NCBI GenBank assembly: GCA_038030265.1
Contig: CM075939.1
Location: 20,751,253-20,815,252 of the forward strand
DNA: 64,000 nt
Direction: 5' to 3'
Source: Corythucha ciliata
Taxonomy: Eukaryota; Arthropoda; Insecta; Hemiptera; Tingidae
The notes under the pieces were generated by a model. That model was not told the origin of the DNA. It made no database searches and worked only from the letters and a program-made list of their open reading frames with translations. The position numbers were made by a program, and so were the translations under genes. Position 1 is the first letter of the stretch; each line of letters begins with the position of its first letter. Below, piece by piece: positions 33,201 through 41,883 of the stretch.

Positions 33201-33248
33201 TCGAAAATTAAAAAGAGTCTTTCATTGGTTAAAGAAAAGTTCCCTTAA
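15278..33248 (+). CDS. Conserved-looking 223-aa protein of unknown function, 3 coding exons with a 17.2-kb intron
   Basis: Coding exons are 15278-15417, 32648-32912 and 32982-33248. Intron 1 (15418-32647) begins GTGAATA and ends TGTTTCTCAG. Its phase-2 junction yields a continuous KEKALETIR-LLNGRDITYQY reading. Intron 2 is 69 bp (GTTCGC...TGAGCAG, phase 0, SFLE|VYNE). The total is 672 nt, 223 aa. The N-terminus is Lys/Ser/Gly-rich with a TFQGGGFKDKEK segment. The rest looks alpha-helical and charged, with INSMYNRAKVILKRT, a Lys/Glu-rich WIDDYKENSRHKENF region and a C-terminal LSLVKEKFP. There is no signal peptide or membrane segment, so it is likely cytosolic or nuclear. I have the impression of an uncharacterised animal family but cannot name it. 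An upstream acceptor at 15275 implies a non-coding first exon. Intron 1 is full of transposons, and I saw no poly(A) signal directly after the stop. Confidence 0.82.
15418..16864. other. Intron 1, left part
   Basis: This is intronic sequence after the first coding exon of the 223-aa gene. I see no second gene or bounded element. Confidence 0.4.
16865..18003 (-). repeat. Long dispersed repeat, inverted mate of 1931-2870, with internal duplication
   Basis: It matches the reverse complement of 1931-2870. Relative to that copy it carries an extra partial tandem duplication: the stretch with cgataactctcgaagaaatc and gcggaacgcgctttggc occurs at 17045-17087 and again at 17342-17385, each with flanking tacgtatactccatgtta sequence. 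The extra unit makes this copy about 200 bp longer. No protein is recognised. Confidence 0.75.
18004..19606. other. Intronic, no feature supported
   Basis: Several short open frames exist (for example around 18053-18238 and 18711-18980) but lack recognisable domains. A run of about 19 T lies near 18760. I see no bounded repeat in this window copy. Confidence 0.35.
19607..19935. mobile_element. TIR element (GTCCACTGGAACCG...)
   Basis: The left end, gtccactggaaccgaattcgg, is mirrored by ttcggctgaatacggttcaaatggac at 19901-19926. The interior is rich in cggccg and gtacggcc palindromes. Part of the interior (near 19740-19800) matches the reverse complement of 62215-62290, and 62748-62785 carries the same terminal motif. 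It is a MITE family of unknown superfamily, with no clear target duplication. Confidence 0.6.
19995..20205 (+). repeat. Left half of a repeat split by the LTR element
   Basis: Matches the reverse complement of 600-765. Its last five bases (AGAGT, 20201-20205) are the left target duplication of the LTR element. The right half continues at 21726. Confidence 0.75.
20206..20372 (+). repeat. 5' LTR of compact LTR element
   Basis: 167 bp, TGTTGG...TAACA. It contains a TATAAA at 20329-20334 that could serve as an LTR promoter. About 98 percent identical by eye to the 3' LTR. Confidence 0.9.
20407..21423 (+). CDS. 338-aa protein of unknown family encoded by the compact LTR element
   Basis: An intact intronless frame fills most of the element, starting 34 bp after the 5' LTR and ending about 130 bp before the 3' LTR. 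Residues ~20-60 form a helical leucine/isoleucine-rich segment (LNQLVQILVIQNTLLIRRQ). Residues ~110-200 are Ser/Asp/Glu-rich and acidic. A basic KLKRPREPEED patch near residue 225 resembles a nuclear localisation signal. The tail is Ser/Pro/Gln-rich and ends in Lys/Cys. I see no CCHC zinc knuckle, protease DTG, RT or integrase motif, so it is not recognisable as a normal Gag-Pol. It may be a divergent Gag, a Gag N-terminus joined to other sequence, or a captured host fragment. An open frame this long between LTRs ~2 percent apart suggests recent constraint or a young element. Function unknown. Confidence 0.7.
   Translation: MSTGEGSGTARSLEGADPIDVLNDPQLDLNQLVQILVIQNTLLIRRQLGHTSKDYLTKELEKLLAKTCLSSMESPRPSTDFRLDVSRDVQTANTTVTQKTAKISDQSSLKLDIEIGYGETSVVGFSKVADEEDCSMCSSNSFQSPLIENSNECQTDSDPGQGSESTEDSGKLSKSNSLSSDDKDNSSAESLTVAANSTVARNSWQHCDETVNKPQFKSGIKLKRPREPEEDTTNSFSTGIYSRGSDDGAGGSGSIASSSNNLDVGDQTTESELDPDDYLSSKPEPTHRRLDKEKSEGNRLGTSPIYRHQQTPQSPPTSEVMTESHLRPLKKATCSKNK
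21557..21725 (+). repeat. 3' LTR of compact LTR element
   Basis: 169 bp, TGTTGG...TAACA, followed directly by the target duplication AGAGT. It differs from the 5' LTR by C for T near position 42 of the repeat, T for G and T for C further on, and two extra bases in the T run. Confidence 0.9.
21726..22060 (+). repeat. Right half of the split repeat and adjoining repeat
   Basis: 21726-21800 matches the reverse complement of 515-595. The following sequence, with ccatatagtcatttttgac near 21970 and ccctgtata near 22047, resembles 56925-56990. It is dispersed repeat sequence with no gene. Confidence 0.6.
22061..24140. other. Intronic, one short tandem repeat
   Basis: No gene is seen. At 23510-23600 a unit of about 55 bp containing cggggataaccaaacgg and caagtatctcaaaac is repeated twice in tandem, and the first phrase starts a third time. 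Confidence 0.5.
24141..25539. repeat. Near-perfect 1.4-kb palindrome (long inverted repeat)
   Basis: Arm 24141-24825 is the reverse complement of 24856-25539 with only scattered mismatches, around a spacer of about 30 bp. Outer ends read CAGCCCGAGCATCCTGGGTC and its complement. There is no substantial open frame. Possible origins are a fold-back transposon or a recent inverted duplication. As it lies in the sense orientation of a transcribed intron, the RNA could form a ~680-bp double-stranded stem. The near-perfect match of the arms points to youth or gene conversion. Confidence 0.92.
25720..26630 (+). repeat. Degenerate ~30-bp repeat array
   Basis: About 30 diverged units of the form ctcaattttagccgcgaattagcgctttttt, plus orientation, with periods near 28-33 bp. 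Same family as 9540-10624. Confidence 0.75.
26828..26964. mobile_element. PIF/Harbinger-type MITE, TTA target duplication
   Basis: 137 bp. It begins aggccggttcacaagctcta and ends in its near complement (tagagcttgtgaacgggcct), is almost palindromic throughout, and is flanked by TTA at 26825-26827 and 26965-26967. Relatives lie at 47333-47576 and 61099-61236. The right target duplication is shared with the left end of the element at 26968. Confidence 0.82.
27196..27420 (+). pseudogene. Harbinger transposase N-terminal remnant
   Basis: An ATG at 27196 opens a 25-codon frame (MAPLSKFAI...). After a frame change, RRHGMWV, a stop, RNSSQ and then LRTDETRLFENLNRMSQSNFN can be read up to about 27420. 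The layout of an RR-x-x-x-WV segment, then L-R-x-D-x-x-R-F and a -RMS-x-x-x-F-x-x-LL stretch matches the start of PIF/Harbinger transposases. The stop and frame change mark it as inactive. The DDE region is not found. Confidence 0.6.
28616..28912. repeat. Interleaved inverted repeats (A-B-A'-B')
   Basis: Segment A (28616-28690, with the ccgaggtcaaaacctcaaat phrase) is reverse-complemented at 28778-28855. Segment B (28709-28782, gccactgccctcacatgtc region) is reverse-complemented at 28841-28912. Because B lies between A and A', the two stems compete and a single strand could form alternative hairpins. It probably reflects overlapping MITE copies. Confidence 0.75.
29533..30605. other. Intronic, nothing supported
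   Basis: Short open frames only, with no domains. The TTA following the Harbinger element is at 29530-29532. Confidence 0.35.
30606..30782. mobile_element. MITE (AGGCCGGTCGTCCACTGGAAGC ends)
   Basis: The left end ggccggtcgtccactggaag and right end cttccagtagacgaccggcc form a terminal inverted repeat over about 30 bp. The interior has a second, looser inverted pair around gaattgaatgc. The flanks (aata/aagg) suggest an A/T-rich target duplication, possibly TA or TAA. There is no coding capacity. Confidence 0.75.
30783..32647. other. Right end of intron 1
   Basis: No gene is seen. A C run lies at 30909-30920 and a G run at about 32333-32345. Sequence 32395-32530 matches the reverse complement of 52165-52300 (ctattctttatcag and tgagcaatccagttctttt phrases), so it is a dispersed repeat. 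The intron ends at the acceptor TGTTTCTCAG (32647). Confidence 0.5.
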
Positions 33249-33280
33249 CGAATCGGTTTTAGGCAAAGCTAAATGCGTAC

Positions 33281-33315
33281 ATAATAATAATAATAATAAT
33301 ATTAATAATAATAAT
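33281..33315 (+). repeat. (TAA)n microsatellite in the 3' flank
   Basis: An almost pure run of ataataataa with one interruption, about 35 bp after the stop of the 223-aa gene, so probably in its 3' UTR. Confidence 0.85.
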
Positions 33316-34379
33316 TTGATATTTAAAGCGTGATTTTTAAAATCATTTTTAAGCTATATAATAATCATAGTGCATTTCTGTTAATTTGAAAAATTCCTTA
33401 AAACAGTGTTAATTAATTTGCTATTAAGCCGGGAAATGTTACTCCTAAAAGCCTAAAACGCCAACTAATAACCTGGATGGGGCCACGCTATCTACCACTC
33501 CCAGCAAATTTAACCGGAGCGCGGTCTGTATGCTGAGTTAACTAAAACATTCACTTCCCTCCTCCCCTGAACATTATTTTGTTAAACAATTTGAATACCT
33601 CCGCCGAGTATGTTACACGAAGTACAACGCGATAAATCAACTAAACGCGACTACCCCAGAGTTTACTGTGAAGGGCTCTATGGCACAAAGCCGACATTGA
33701 ATTTTCTCTTCCCCACCCCGTCATGTCTAACAATCCTGTTTTCCTCGTCTCACAGTGTTTCCATAAAGCTCCTCTCCACCATCTCTTGTGAGAGATGAAA
33801 TGTCGAGTAAAAGGTAGGATGGAGAATGGAGGGAGTCTTTTGCGCTTCGGATATAGGCCGCGAGATAAACGTTCAACCAAAACGTTGCTGGTCAATTCCA
33901 ATTTCATTCGAGCTCCCTTTTTTTTCTGTCTGTCAGTGAATATGCTATTTCACTTGTACATTTTTTCTCGTTATTTATAAGGGATTATACTAGATTATTC
34001 ATTAACATGCCTTTTTTTCATTCTGCGTGATATACTCCCGAAAACCTTCAATAAATTATGTTTTCAGAATTGGCGAAAAAGGGAAAGATTGAATATCTTG
34101 GGAAAATAGTGAATAGTGAAAAGGCAAGCATTAGTAAAATTTTTTCAAATATCGTCCCTGAAGTAATTTCAACAAAGTATTGAAATTCGGGCCCCCCGAT
34201 AAGCCTAAAGATGGAAATGTCCATGGATGAAGTTATGACGTGAAAAGGAGTCTTAGTATCCGGTTGAACGGAGATTTGGCTCCATTCGACGATTTTCAGT
34301 CCATCCTACCTGGAGAGAATAGAACGTTGAAACGTGCTCCGCAAATTGTGCGGCTGAATATTCGATTCAGCCCACGAAA
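33316..34379. other. Downstream of the 223-aa gene, nothing recognised
   Basis: No coding evidence. AATAAA occurs near 34050 (ttcaataaattatg), a possible distal poly(A) signal for the upstream gene. Confidence 0.35.
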
Positions 34380-34680
34380 GCGCTATTCTGGAAGCTGAAA
34401 AAACGCTGTAATGTGCTGTTTTGGGGTGAAATTAGGGAAAATGCTAATTTGCGGCTAAAATTCAGAAAAGTTGCTTATTCGTATAGTTATATTAGAGAAA
34501 AAAACGCTAATTCACGGCTGGAGTAAGAAAAGTCGCTGATTCGCGGCTAAATTTAAGAAAAACTCCAATTCGCCGCTGAAATTGAGAAAATTCACTAATT
34601 CACGGCTAATAGTGAGAAAAATGCGCTAATCTGCAGCTGAAATTGAGAAAACGTCAATTCGCGGCTTAAGGTCAATACAG
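34380..34680 (-). repeat. Degenerate ~30-bp repeat array, inverted orientation
   Basis: Diverged units of ctaattcgcggctaaaattgagaaaaacg run from about 34440 to 34680, and short fragments reappear at 34840-34890. This is the reverse complement of the family at 9540-10624. Confidence 0.7.
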
Positions 34681-37009
34681 ATATACAGTACTCTGGCGTG
34701 ACGTGAGAACTCGCAGTCCCTCGTGTGATTTAAAAGTCAAGCAAAGGGTTTTGTTTTATACGTTCACATTATGCCCTGACGTCACGTAGGAACACGTGGG
34801 ACGATGCGTGTGCGGAAGTTGAAAGTGAAAGAAAAAATTATCGCTGATTTCCTGCTAAAATTAAGAAAAATGGTAACTTGCGGATCGCTAATAAAATTAA
34901 TAATAAGCCACGTTTTAACACTAGTTCTAAAACTTTTATTTCTTGTTCTATTTCAAGTGTTCCGTTCATCAGTGTCCGTTTAAGTTATTCTGAGGGTTTA
35001 AACGGTTTTGTGTACCAAATCGTTTGAATTTGAAATGACCTCAAACTTCAAAAATCGTTTGCTTATTAACTGTTGGGTTATTTTACGAACGGATACATGA
35101 TAAAATGCGCTCATTAACCTTAATCGAAAATTCTCGAAACTAAAGCCGGACTCTAGAATCATCAATTTAGCCCCTCTAACTGGGTATTTTTTTTTTTTAA
35201 CTTTTAAGTAAAAAAATTTAGTCTCTAGAACACGGTGTGTGTCCCCCCCCCCCCCGGGCAGTTTCTTGGCCGGAAAACTAGTGTTATCAAGCTGAAGATC
35301 CATGGAGGGGGTAAGGAAAAATAGCTAGAGGGGCTGATCACAGGAGGGCGAGGTCCACGTTTAACTTGACGGATTATACATTATCATCATCACATTAAAG
35401 GCCGTTTCACAACTGACAGAACCGGAACGGGAACGCAAAAGCGAAGGAATATCTGCTCTCTGATTGACTGGTGTCTTCGGCGGGAATGGTACGCCAACGT
35501 GACGGGAAAGTTAGTTCAATTTTATCTTTCGCGTTTCTGATCCCGGAGCACAAAAATACCATCCATAGAATAATAACTACGGTGTTGTAGTGAAGGGAAA
35601 CTTCGCTAATTTTTTGAAGCCAAGGGTAGGTAACTTCTCGGAGGAAACATATAAAAAGAAATTGCGTTGAGATGCCCAAAACTTCTTTGAAGTGAGTCAA
35701 AAATATCCCCGGCTGGGCGGGGCTCATTTATACGCCACCTGAATGCTATTGGTCGAGGGGCTAAAAGTGTTGAAGGAAGGAATAATAGAGAACATTTTTT
35801 TCGCGTTACCAGTGAAAAAATTGGTATTTCCCTCACTGTAACCTTCCTGCGAAAGTAGAACTTTGCCTCTCAAGAGAGGAATATTATATTACACAACGAG
35901 TGAGGGAAGTAGAATTTTTTACTCGAGTTTTGTTTGGCTCACGAGGCGCAGCCGAGCTGAAAAAACGAGCGCGATAGGCAATTCTACTCCTTCACGAGTT
36001 GTGTACACTATTACTCCTAGCAGTGACGTAAACTACTTTCGTTCACTCCGTGACGTAAAGTGAGCCAATAACACGCTGAGATTAAAGTGTTTCTTTCGTC
36101 GTGAAGTTGCCATGGTGAAAATAGCCACTTTCTCCGTAGGTCAAGCGAAAATTTTCTTACGACACTACTTTTCAGTGAAGTAAAGCTTTTACATCACTGG
36201 TGTGCATCTCTCGACATCAAGCAGTTGTTTTTTCCCTGTAAACTCTAACTTTTCACGCTGGACACGCGAAAAAATATTTTTCCTCTCAGCAGTGAGGAAA
36301 AGTTGGAAAGTAAGGCTAAACACTGTGATTCTTCACTTTTAACGTTGGGTAACGTAGCAGAATGGAAACCTCTCTCTTTTTGTGGCCTTCGCTTTCTTGC
36401 GTGCGGTGTGTTTTGTTTTGGTTGGATGATCTAAATCAATTTTTCATTTGATTTATCGTTTCGTACAAAAACAAATTGTTATTATTGATTTTTTTGTTTA
36501 TTTAATAATTATTTCTCTTTCTTGGTAGGTAGTAACGAGAAACATATCGTTCAAGACTCGGGAAAAGTGGAACTTTACCCACAAGTTGTCCAGTGGCGGT
36601 GGAAGTGGGGTTCCGGGGGAGCGAATGCCCCAATCATCATACTGAGGGAAAAAATTGTTTATTAGAAAAATGGTGGGAGCGGGGCAAATGGGCCAACTAA
36701 ATGACATCATCAGGTTCTGGTTTTACATTCGAAAATTATCGTTCGCACTGAACAATAAAAGTTATTTTATTGAAAACTTGTTTCTACTTATTTCCGGCGG
36801 ATTTCATTGCGAAGAACTGGTAGAGAGAGCGCGAGGGCTAGGCTGGACAGTGCAGAGGGAGTGAGAAATTGTCGAAGACAGAAGCCCGTAAAAACTGCAG
36901 ATTCCGTTGTTCTACCCGAACCGACAACCGCAAAGCGGGAGTGAGGGTGATAGATGAATAGAATGATGTTTTTTAAGAAGGCACGAGAACCTCTACATAT
37001 TTTCTCTTA
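34681..37009. other. Repeat-rich non-coding region
   Basis: No gene is supported. A C run lies at 35242-35255. From 35399 the phrase aaggccgtttcacaactgac and the following cggaacgggaacg resemble the reverse complement of 48870-48918, perhaps ends of one TIR family. At 35885-36005 an inverted pair (cacaacgagtgagggaagtagaa versus ttctactccttcacgagttgtg) marks another MITE-like copy of about 130 bp. Confidence 0.4.
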
Positions 37010-37400
37010 AGGCTAAAGTGGATGACAAGTGTGCGAGAGAGACAGAATACAGTCATATTTGCGGCACTTCTCACGTCTTGAAAAAATGACCGATTTTAGT
37101 TATGTTAACGGATTCTTGCTGGTTAAAAGCATAGAAAATTCGGATGTTAAGTCTGTGATTTTTAAATTAAGTGTAAATGTGAAATTTAGAATTTAAATTT
37201 GTTTGCAATATTTTTTTTGAAAAAACTGCCTTATGCCAAGAAGCAGCAGAATATTCGGGAACCAAATAATTTTGGGTTTTTGATTTTCCTCCATAAACAT
37301 CGCCCGAAAGAGAAAAATACAACTTTAAAGAGAAAAGCCGCCTCGAGAGCTAGAGTGAGAGAGAGGACTCTTGCAGGCTGAAGCAGGAGGGATCACCCGC
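37010..37400 (+). repeat. Dispersed repeat (inverted mate at 46790-47330)
   Basis: The sequence from aaggctaaagtgg through cgggaaccaaataattttgg and cgcccgaaagagaaaaatac matches the reverse complement of 46810-47330, where a 140-bp MITE interrupts it. No coding potential in either copy. Confidence 0.75.
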
Positions 37401-38052
37401 TCACTCAAGAGGGTGGCCGATACACCATTCTGTAGTGCCCCCCTGGGCGAATTATCATTTATCTTCCAAAAAATGACCTTGAGTGAACTAGGGTGTTTTT
37501 TTAATCGTTGTTTTCTAATCCTTTTGACTTACTATGCGCCGTGTAGGTAAAGAAATTCCGCGCATTGTGAGCACTGTATGTAAAAAAAAAATCAGAACTA
37601 AATCAGTAGCACATTGAGGAAGGGCGTTTCATAAAGTTGTTCAAAAGCTTTAGTGAATTATTTTATTTTGTTGAAAAGTCCGCTCTAAATTTATTTTTTT
37701 TCGATCTGAAAATCACGTTACATCATTAGACGAGTTCCAAAGAAATGATCACATTTATCCGTAATCATAACTCTACTATTCTTCAGGCTCTCGTTCTCAG
37801 ATGGGCATATTTCTAACGTACCGAGGGTGAACAATTTCCGGTAGTAAACATTTAAAATGAACCTTTCTAACTTTGGCAGACATTTCTTCAAAAATTCATC
37901 ATCTTTATCTATCACCTTGATGGGCCAGTCAAAAAGAACACTAAAAATAGCTAAAATCGCAATTAAACGGCTATAGTTCTGCTTTTTTAGTAGGTATGTA
38001 GTTAGGACCACTACCAGTAGTGTGTATAAAAGTTTGCAGCTTCGAAAAACCT
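37401..38052. other. Non-coding, nothing recognised
   Basis: AT-rich sequence with no exon, RNA gene or repeat boundary that I can support. Confidence 0.35.
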
Positions 38053-38191
38053 GGGGGCCTATTCTCTAACAACAAGCAATATTTTTTTCGCCAGCCATGT
38101 GTTTATTTCATTCATTTGTTTGAAGAAAATCAATGAAATAAACATATGACTTCGAAAAAGCTATTGCTTCGGAGTTAGAGAATAAGCCCCC
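38053..38191. mobile_element. MITE (GGGGGCCTATTCTCTAAC ends)
   Basis: 139 bp with terminal inverted repeats gggggcctattctctaac / gttagagaataagccccc and inner complementarity (tgtttatttcattcat / caatgaaataaaca). A partial copy of the end appears right after it (cccatattctctaacg, about 38197) and near 52685. The target duplication is not clear. Confidence 0.75.
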
Positions 38192-38469
38192 TGGTCCCAT
38201 ATTCTCTAACGAAATAGAAACTTTGCTTCGGTAGAAACATTGAAATCTCATTCATGAAATTAAGAAAACTGGACGGAAACATATGATTTATGAATAAAGC
38301 AATGATGAACAAAGTTAATAAGGCCCTTGGGCTTGGGCTACTCTCGTAGCACTCAAAAAACCGTGGAATATTTGCACTTTTTCCGTTTTTTTTTTTAATA
38401 CATCTCCTAAACAATGCACTCTTCGATAACAATCGTGAACTACGTTTTTAAAGAATATTAAATTCGCTG

Positions 38470-39320
38470 TCATTTGAGACCTGATCCAGCTCTGTAGGTC
38501 ACAAAAAAATTTAATCGACCGGAAGAACATAGTCCTGAAACTGATCTTATTTGATAGGTTTTATGAAGATGATTACAAATACGATCGTCTACCGGCCTCT
38601 GCCTGGAGCATTTGCCCTCGGTGGCCAGTCAAACTCCCTGAATCACGGATATTAATTAACCGGAAGAACGAAGACCGGAAAATGGCTCTTTCGGCTAATG
38701 AAACTTCCCCAAATTTAGTGAGTTTGACGAGAAAACTTTCGAATGAGACTTCTTTCATGTCTATGATCCTACGGTTAATTATTTTCCATCTGTGCAGTTT
38801 GACTGGTCACTGAGGGCAAACGCCCCTGGCAGACGATCATTTTTGTATTCAGCCACGTAAAACCTGTTGCATACAACCATTTTCTGGACTTCGTTCTTCT
38901 GGTTAGTTAATATCCCTAATTTAGTGAGTTTGACTGGCGACCGAGGGCAAATGCCCCAAACAGGCGCCGGGAGACCATCACATTTGTAATCATCTTCACA
39001 AAACCTATGGAATGAGAACAGTTTCAGGACTATGTTCTTCCGGTTAATTTAAATTTCCCAAATTTCGCGAGGTTGACGAGCCACAGAGGGCAAATGCCCC
39101 GGGCAGACGCCGGCAGATGATCATATTCGTAATCAGCTCCATAAAACTTTTCGAACGAGACCAGTTTCAGGACCAGTTCCGGTTAAATTCATGTCCCAAA
39201 TTGAGGACTTTAATTAGCTATAAAAATCCATCACACGTTTCCACACCATTGCACACGTTTCGTGACATGTTCTTCCGGTTGAATAGGACTGTCGACTGTC
39301 GCCATCTCTCTAACTAAAAT
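38470..39320. repeat. ~150-bp tandem repeat block, with an orientation switch
   Basis: A unit built around (a) cccaaatttagtgagtttgac, (b) ggccaccgagggcaaatgcc, (c) gacgccggcagatgatcat and (d) aggactatgttcttccggtta recurs about every 150 bp. From 38470 to about 38680 the units run on the minus strand; from about 38690 they run on the plus strand for three or four copies. A single diverged copy lies inside the Harbinger element at 28200-28370. Confidence 0.75.
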
Positions 39321-39394
39321 AATAGTCCAAGAAGAGGGTAGTTTTGGGAGAAAAAAACTTCGGGACTAAGTTTGATTACTGATTTTAAATGTTT

Positions 39395-39760
39395 TCAGGT
39401 GTGCTGAATTCGAATTTCAACTTTGCCCAACGATACAACCCCGGCAACATGCCGAAATTTGGTTGCCTTTTAAAATTCAGTGTTATTTTTTGTTTTTTCA
39501 CCACGCTATCGCAAGTAATAATTTTTAAAAATATGGTTCCCTCACATTCCTCAAGTTTTGAGATGTCCTGAATTTCAACCCCCCGACCCCCTAAAAGAGG
39601 CGCTACAGTCTAAAAATAAGAAAATCTACAAAAACCCCCGGATTTCTGTTATTTTTTCTACGTAACGTGCAATCAAAGCCGAGATTGAAATAGTTCACAT
39701 TAGTTTCCCACGTTTTCAGGTAATCTGAATCCGAAAATCAAATTTCCGGTCTCCTATGCT
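39395..39760 (+). repeat. Dispersed repeat with GTGTGCTGAATTCGAAT end (inverted mate at ~43080-43395)
   Basis: It begins ggtgtgctgaattcgaattt and continues through tacaaccccggcaacatgcc to gttcacattagttt. The reverse complement of 43080-43395, and of its duplicate at about 45310-45630, matches. The same GTGTGCTGAATTC end occurs at 42123 and in reverse at 42810, so a TIR family with these ends is likely. Confidence 0.6.
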
Positions 39761-39867
39761 AAACGTCGTATAAAAAAATATTAAAATACACAAATAACCT
39801 CACATTTCACCACTTTTTAACGTGCTTTTCATGGTACATGGTTTGGTTTCCTTCATGGTCATGGTTT

Positions 39868-40164
39868 CCATGGTACAGAGAAACCAAACTGAGCCGCGAA
39901 GAGGTGATCACCATTGCGAGACTTCGATTTGGTCATTCCAGACTGCAATATCCGAGAGAGGATCCGCTGGTGGCTGCGTGTAATTGCGAAGACGGCCCCA
40001 TCAACACACCTACACATGCAATACTGGAATGTCAGCAATTCCACGCACAAAGAAAGAAAATGATGGATGAAATCACAAAAGAAAACATAATAAGGCCATT
40101 CTACTTACCTCATTTACTAGAAAATCCAGGGGAGACGGTGAATGTCACAAGGGCTCTACTCACA
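39868..40164 (+). pseudogene. LINE (Jockey/I-like) ORF2 C-terminal fragment
   Basis: The frame reads a TKLSREEVITIARLRFGHSRL segment, then C-x-C-E-x-G ... T-H-A-I-L-E-C-x-x-F-x-x-x-R. This is the cysteine/histidine tail that follows the RNase H region in Jockey/I-type non-LTR retrotransposon polymerases. Reverse transcriptase and endonuclease sequences are missing upstream, as expected of a 5'-truncated copy. It is interrupted at 40165-40168 by the Tc1/mariner-like element, and the interrupted host sequence resumes at 41884. Confidence 0.75.
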
Positions 40165-40168
40165 TATA

Positions 40169-41883
40169 CAGGGTGTTTGGTAAGTCGACGGCAATAATGC
40201 AGGGGATTTTTCTAGGTCCAAAATGGACCAAAAAAGTCCATATAAACATAGGTCCGATTTCCAACCGTTTTCGAGATAATTGATATTTTAGTATTTTTAG
40301 CCATAACGTTAATTTTATTGGATTCAGCGCTTATAAGTCGAGAACAGTTACACGTACATTAAATCTGAGGGCACTACCGAAAAGAGCAGACATTTTTCAG
40401 TGGAAATTGGCCCAGTTATCCCCAAAAGTAGTCGCACTTTTCCAGTAACCAGTCAGATTGTGGAGATTTGTACCGATTTTAGGCAGTTTAGTTGTAACTT
40501 GATTGCATGATAGCGAATCTTGAAATGCCATCCAGGTTTGGCAAATTTCACAAAAACTTGCCTCATTAGTGAGGATCAAAGTACCAAACTCAGATTATCG
40601 CACCTCTTTGTAGAAGTTTGAAGAAATGAACGCGTTTCCAGCGAAAAGTGCTTGTTTGGGTGTTCTATGCAATAGGCCTTTTCGAAGAAATGAAGGGGAA
40701 AAAATTGAATTAAACACACTACTTCTTATTTAAAATGAAAATAAAACTTTTTTTAGGCCTTGATCAAGGTCAGCGATGCAAAATAAAAACTTCCCGTAGT
40801 GTATTTGAACTTTATTCAGAACGATTTGCCTCATTCAATGCAAAATCTGGGGGAAGATGTTCGTCGAAGCCTTATTCTTAACATGATCGTGCCCCCTCCC
40901 CCCTAATTGATCGAATTTCGCCAGTATTTGGATAGAAGTTATGATATGTGGATATGACGAGGGGGTTCAATTCCACTACCACTTCGATCGCCGGACATGG
41001 CATCCACGTCTGGGGTTTGGTAAAAGACCGTGTTTACTGCATCAAGAGGAGCTTCGAAGAAAGATTACAGGAGCTTTTGAGGCCCTTCGAGCCGACATTT
41101 CTCCTCGCGTGACAGTGGGTGCCACGAGAAAAAGGGCAAGAGCCTGCCTTCGGAACAGAGGAGGACATTTTGAAAATGTATTGTAAAAAAAGAAGTTTTA
41201 GGTAATTTATTTGTTATTTTATTTAGTAATTGTTATGAATTGGTGCAATAAACGCTACGAAATGTTTTTATTTTGCATCGCTGACCACGATTAGACCTAC
41301 AAGAAGCTTTATTATCATTTTAGGAGAAATAATGGTGTGCTTGCGATTCCATTTTTCACTTTCATTTATTTACAAAGGCCTATTGCAAAGAACACCCGAA
41401 AAAGCACTTTTAGCTCGAAATGTGTTCATTTTTCCAAACTTTTACGAAGGGATGCGATGATGTGGGTTTGGTATTTTCATCCTCACTAATAAGGCAAGTT
41501 TTTGTGAAATTTGCCAAACCTGGAGAGCATTTCAAGATTCGCTATCATGCATTCAAGTTACGGCTAAACTGCCTAAAATCGGTACAAATCTCCACAATCT
41601 GACTGGTTATTGGAAAAGTGCGACTACTTTCGGGGATAACTGGACCAATTCCCACTGAAAAATGTCTGCTCTTTTCGGTAGTGCCCTCAGATTTAATGTA
41701 CGTGTAACTGTTCTCGACTTATAAGCGCTGAATTCAATAAAATTAACGTTATGGCTAAAAATACTAAAATATCTATCTCGAAAACGGTTTGAAATCGGAC
41801 CTATGTTTATATGGACTTTTTTGGTCCATTTTGGTCCCAGAAGAACCCCCTGCATTATTGCCGTCGACTTACCAAACACCCTG
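40169..41883 (+). mobile_element. Tc1/mariner-like TIR element with ~0.5-kb inverted termini
   Basis: The ends are CAGGGTGTTTGGTAAGTCG and its complement, flanked by TATA on both sides (40165-40168 and 41884-41887), i.e. a TA or TATA duplication. The left arm (to about 40690) and the right arm (from about 41370) are inverted copies of roughly 510 bp. The centre contains a damaged transposase C-terminus (40905-41189). ACAGGGTG ends are common among arthropod IS630/Tc1/mariner relatives (from memory). The right arm and what follows are included in the 2.2-kb tandem duplication. Confidence 0.75.
40905..41189 (+). pseudogene. Transposase C-terminal remnant (Tc1/mariner/IS630-like)
   Basis: Translation across frames gives IEFRQYLDRSYDMWI, stop, RGGSI, then RSPDM, a degenerate version of the RSPDLTPLD motif around the last catalytic acid. 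In another frame come V-W-G-L-V-K-D-R-V-Y, EELRRKITGAFEAL and NRGGHFENVL. The order PRSPD ... VY ... ELR-x-x-I-x-x-AF ... GGHFE is typical of the C-terminus of these transposases. Stops and frame changes make it inactive. Confidence 0.65.
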
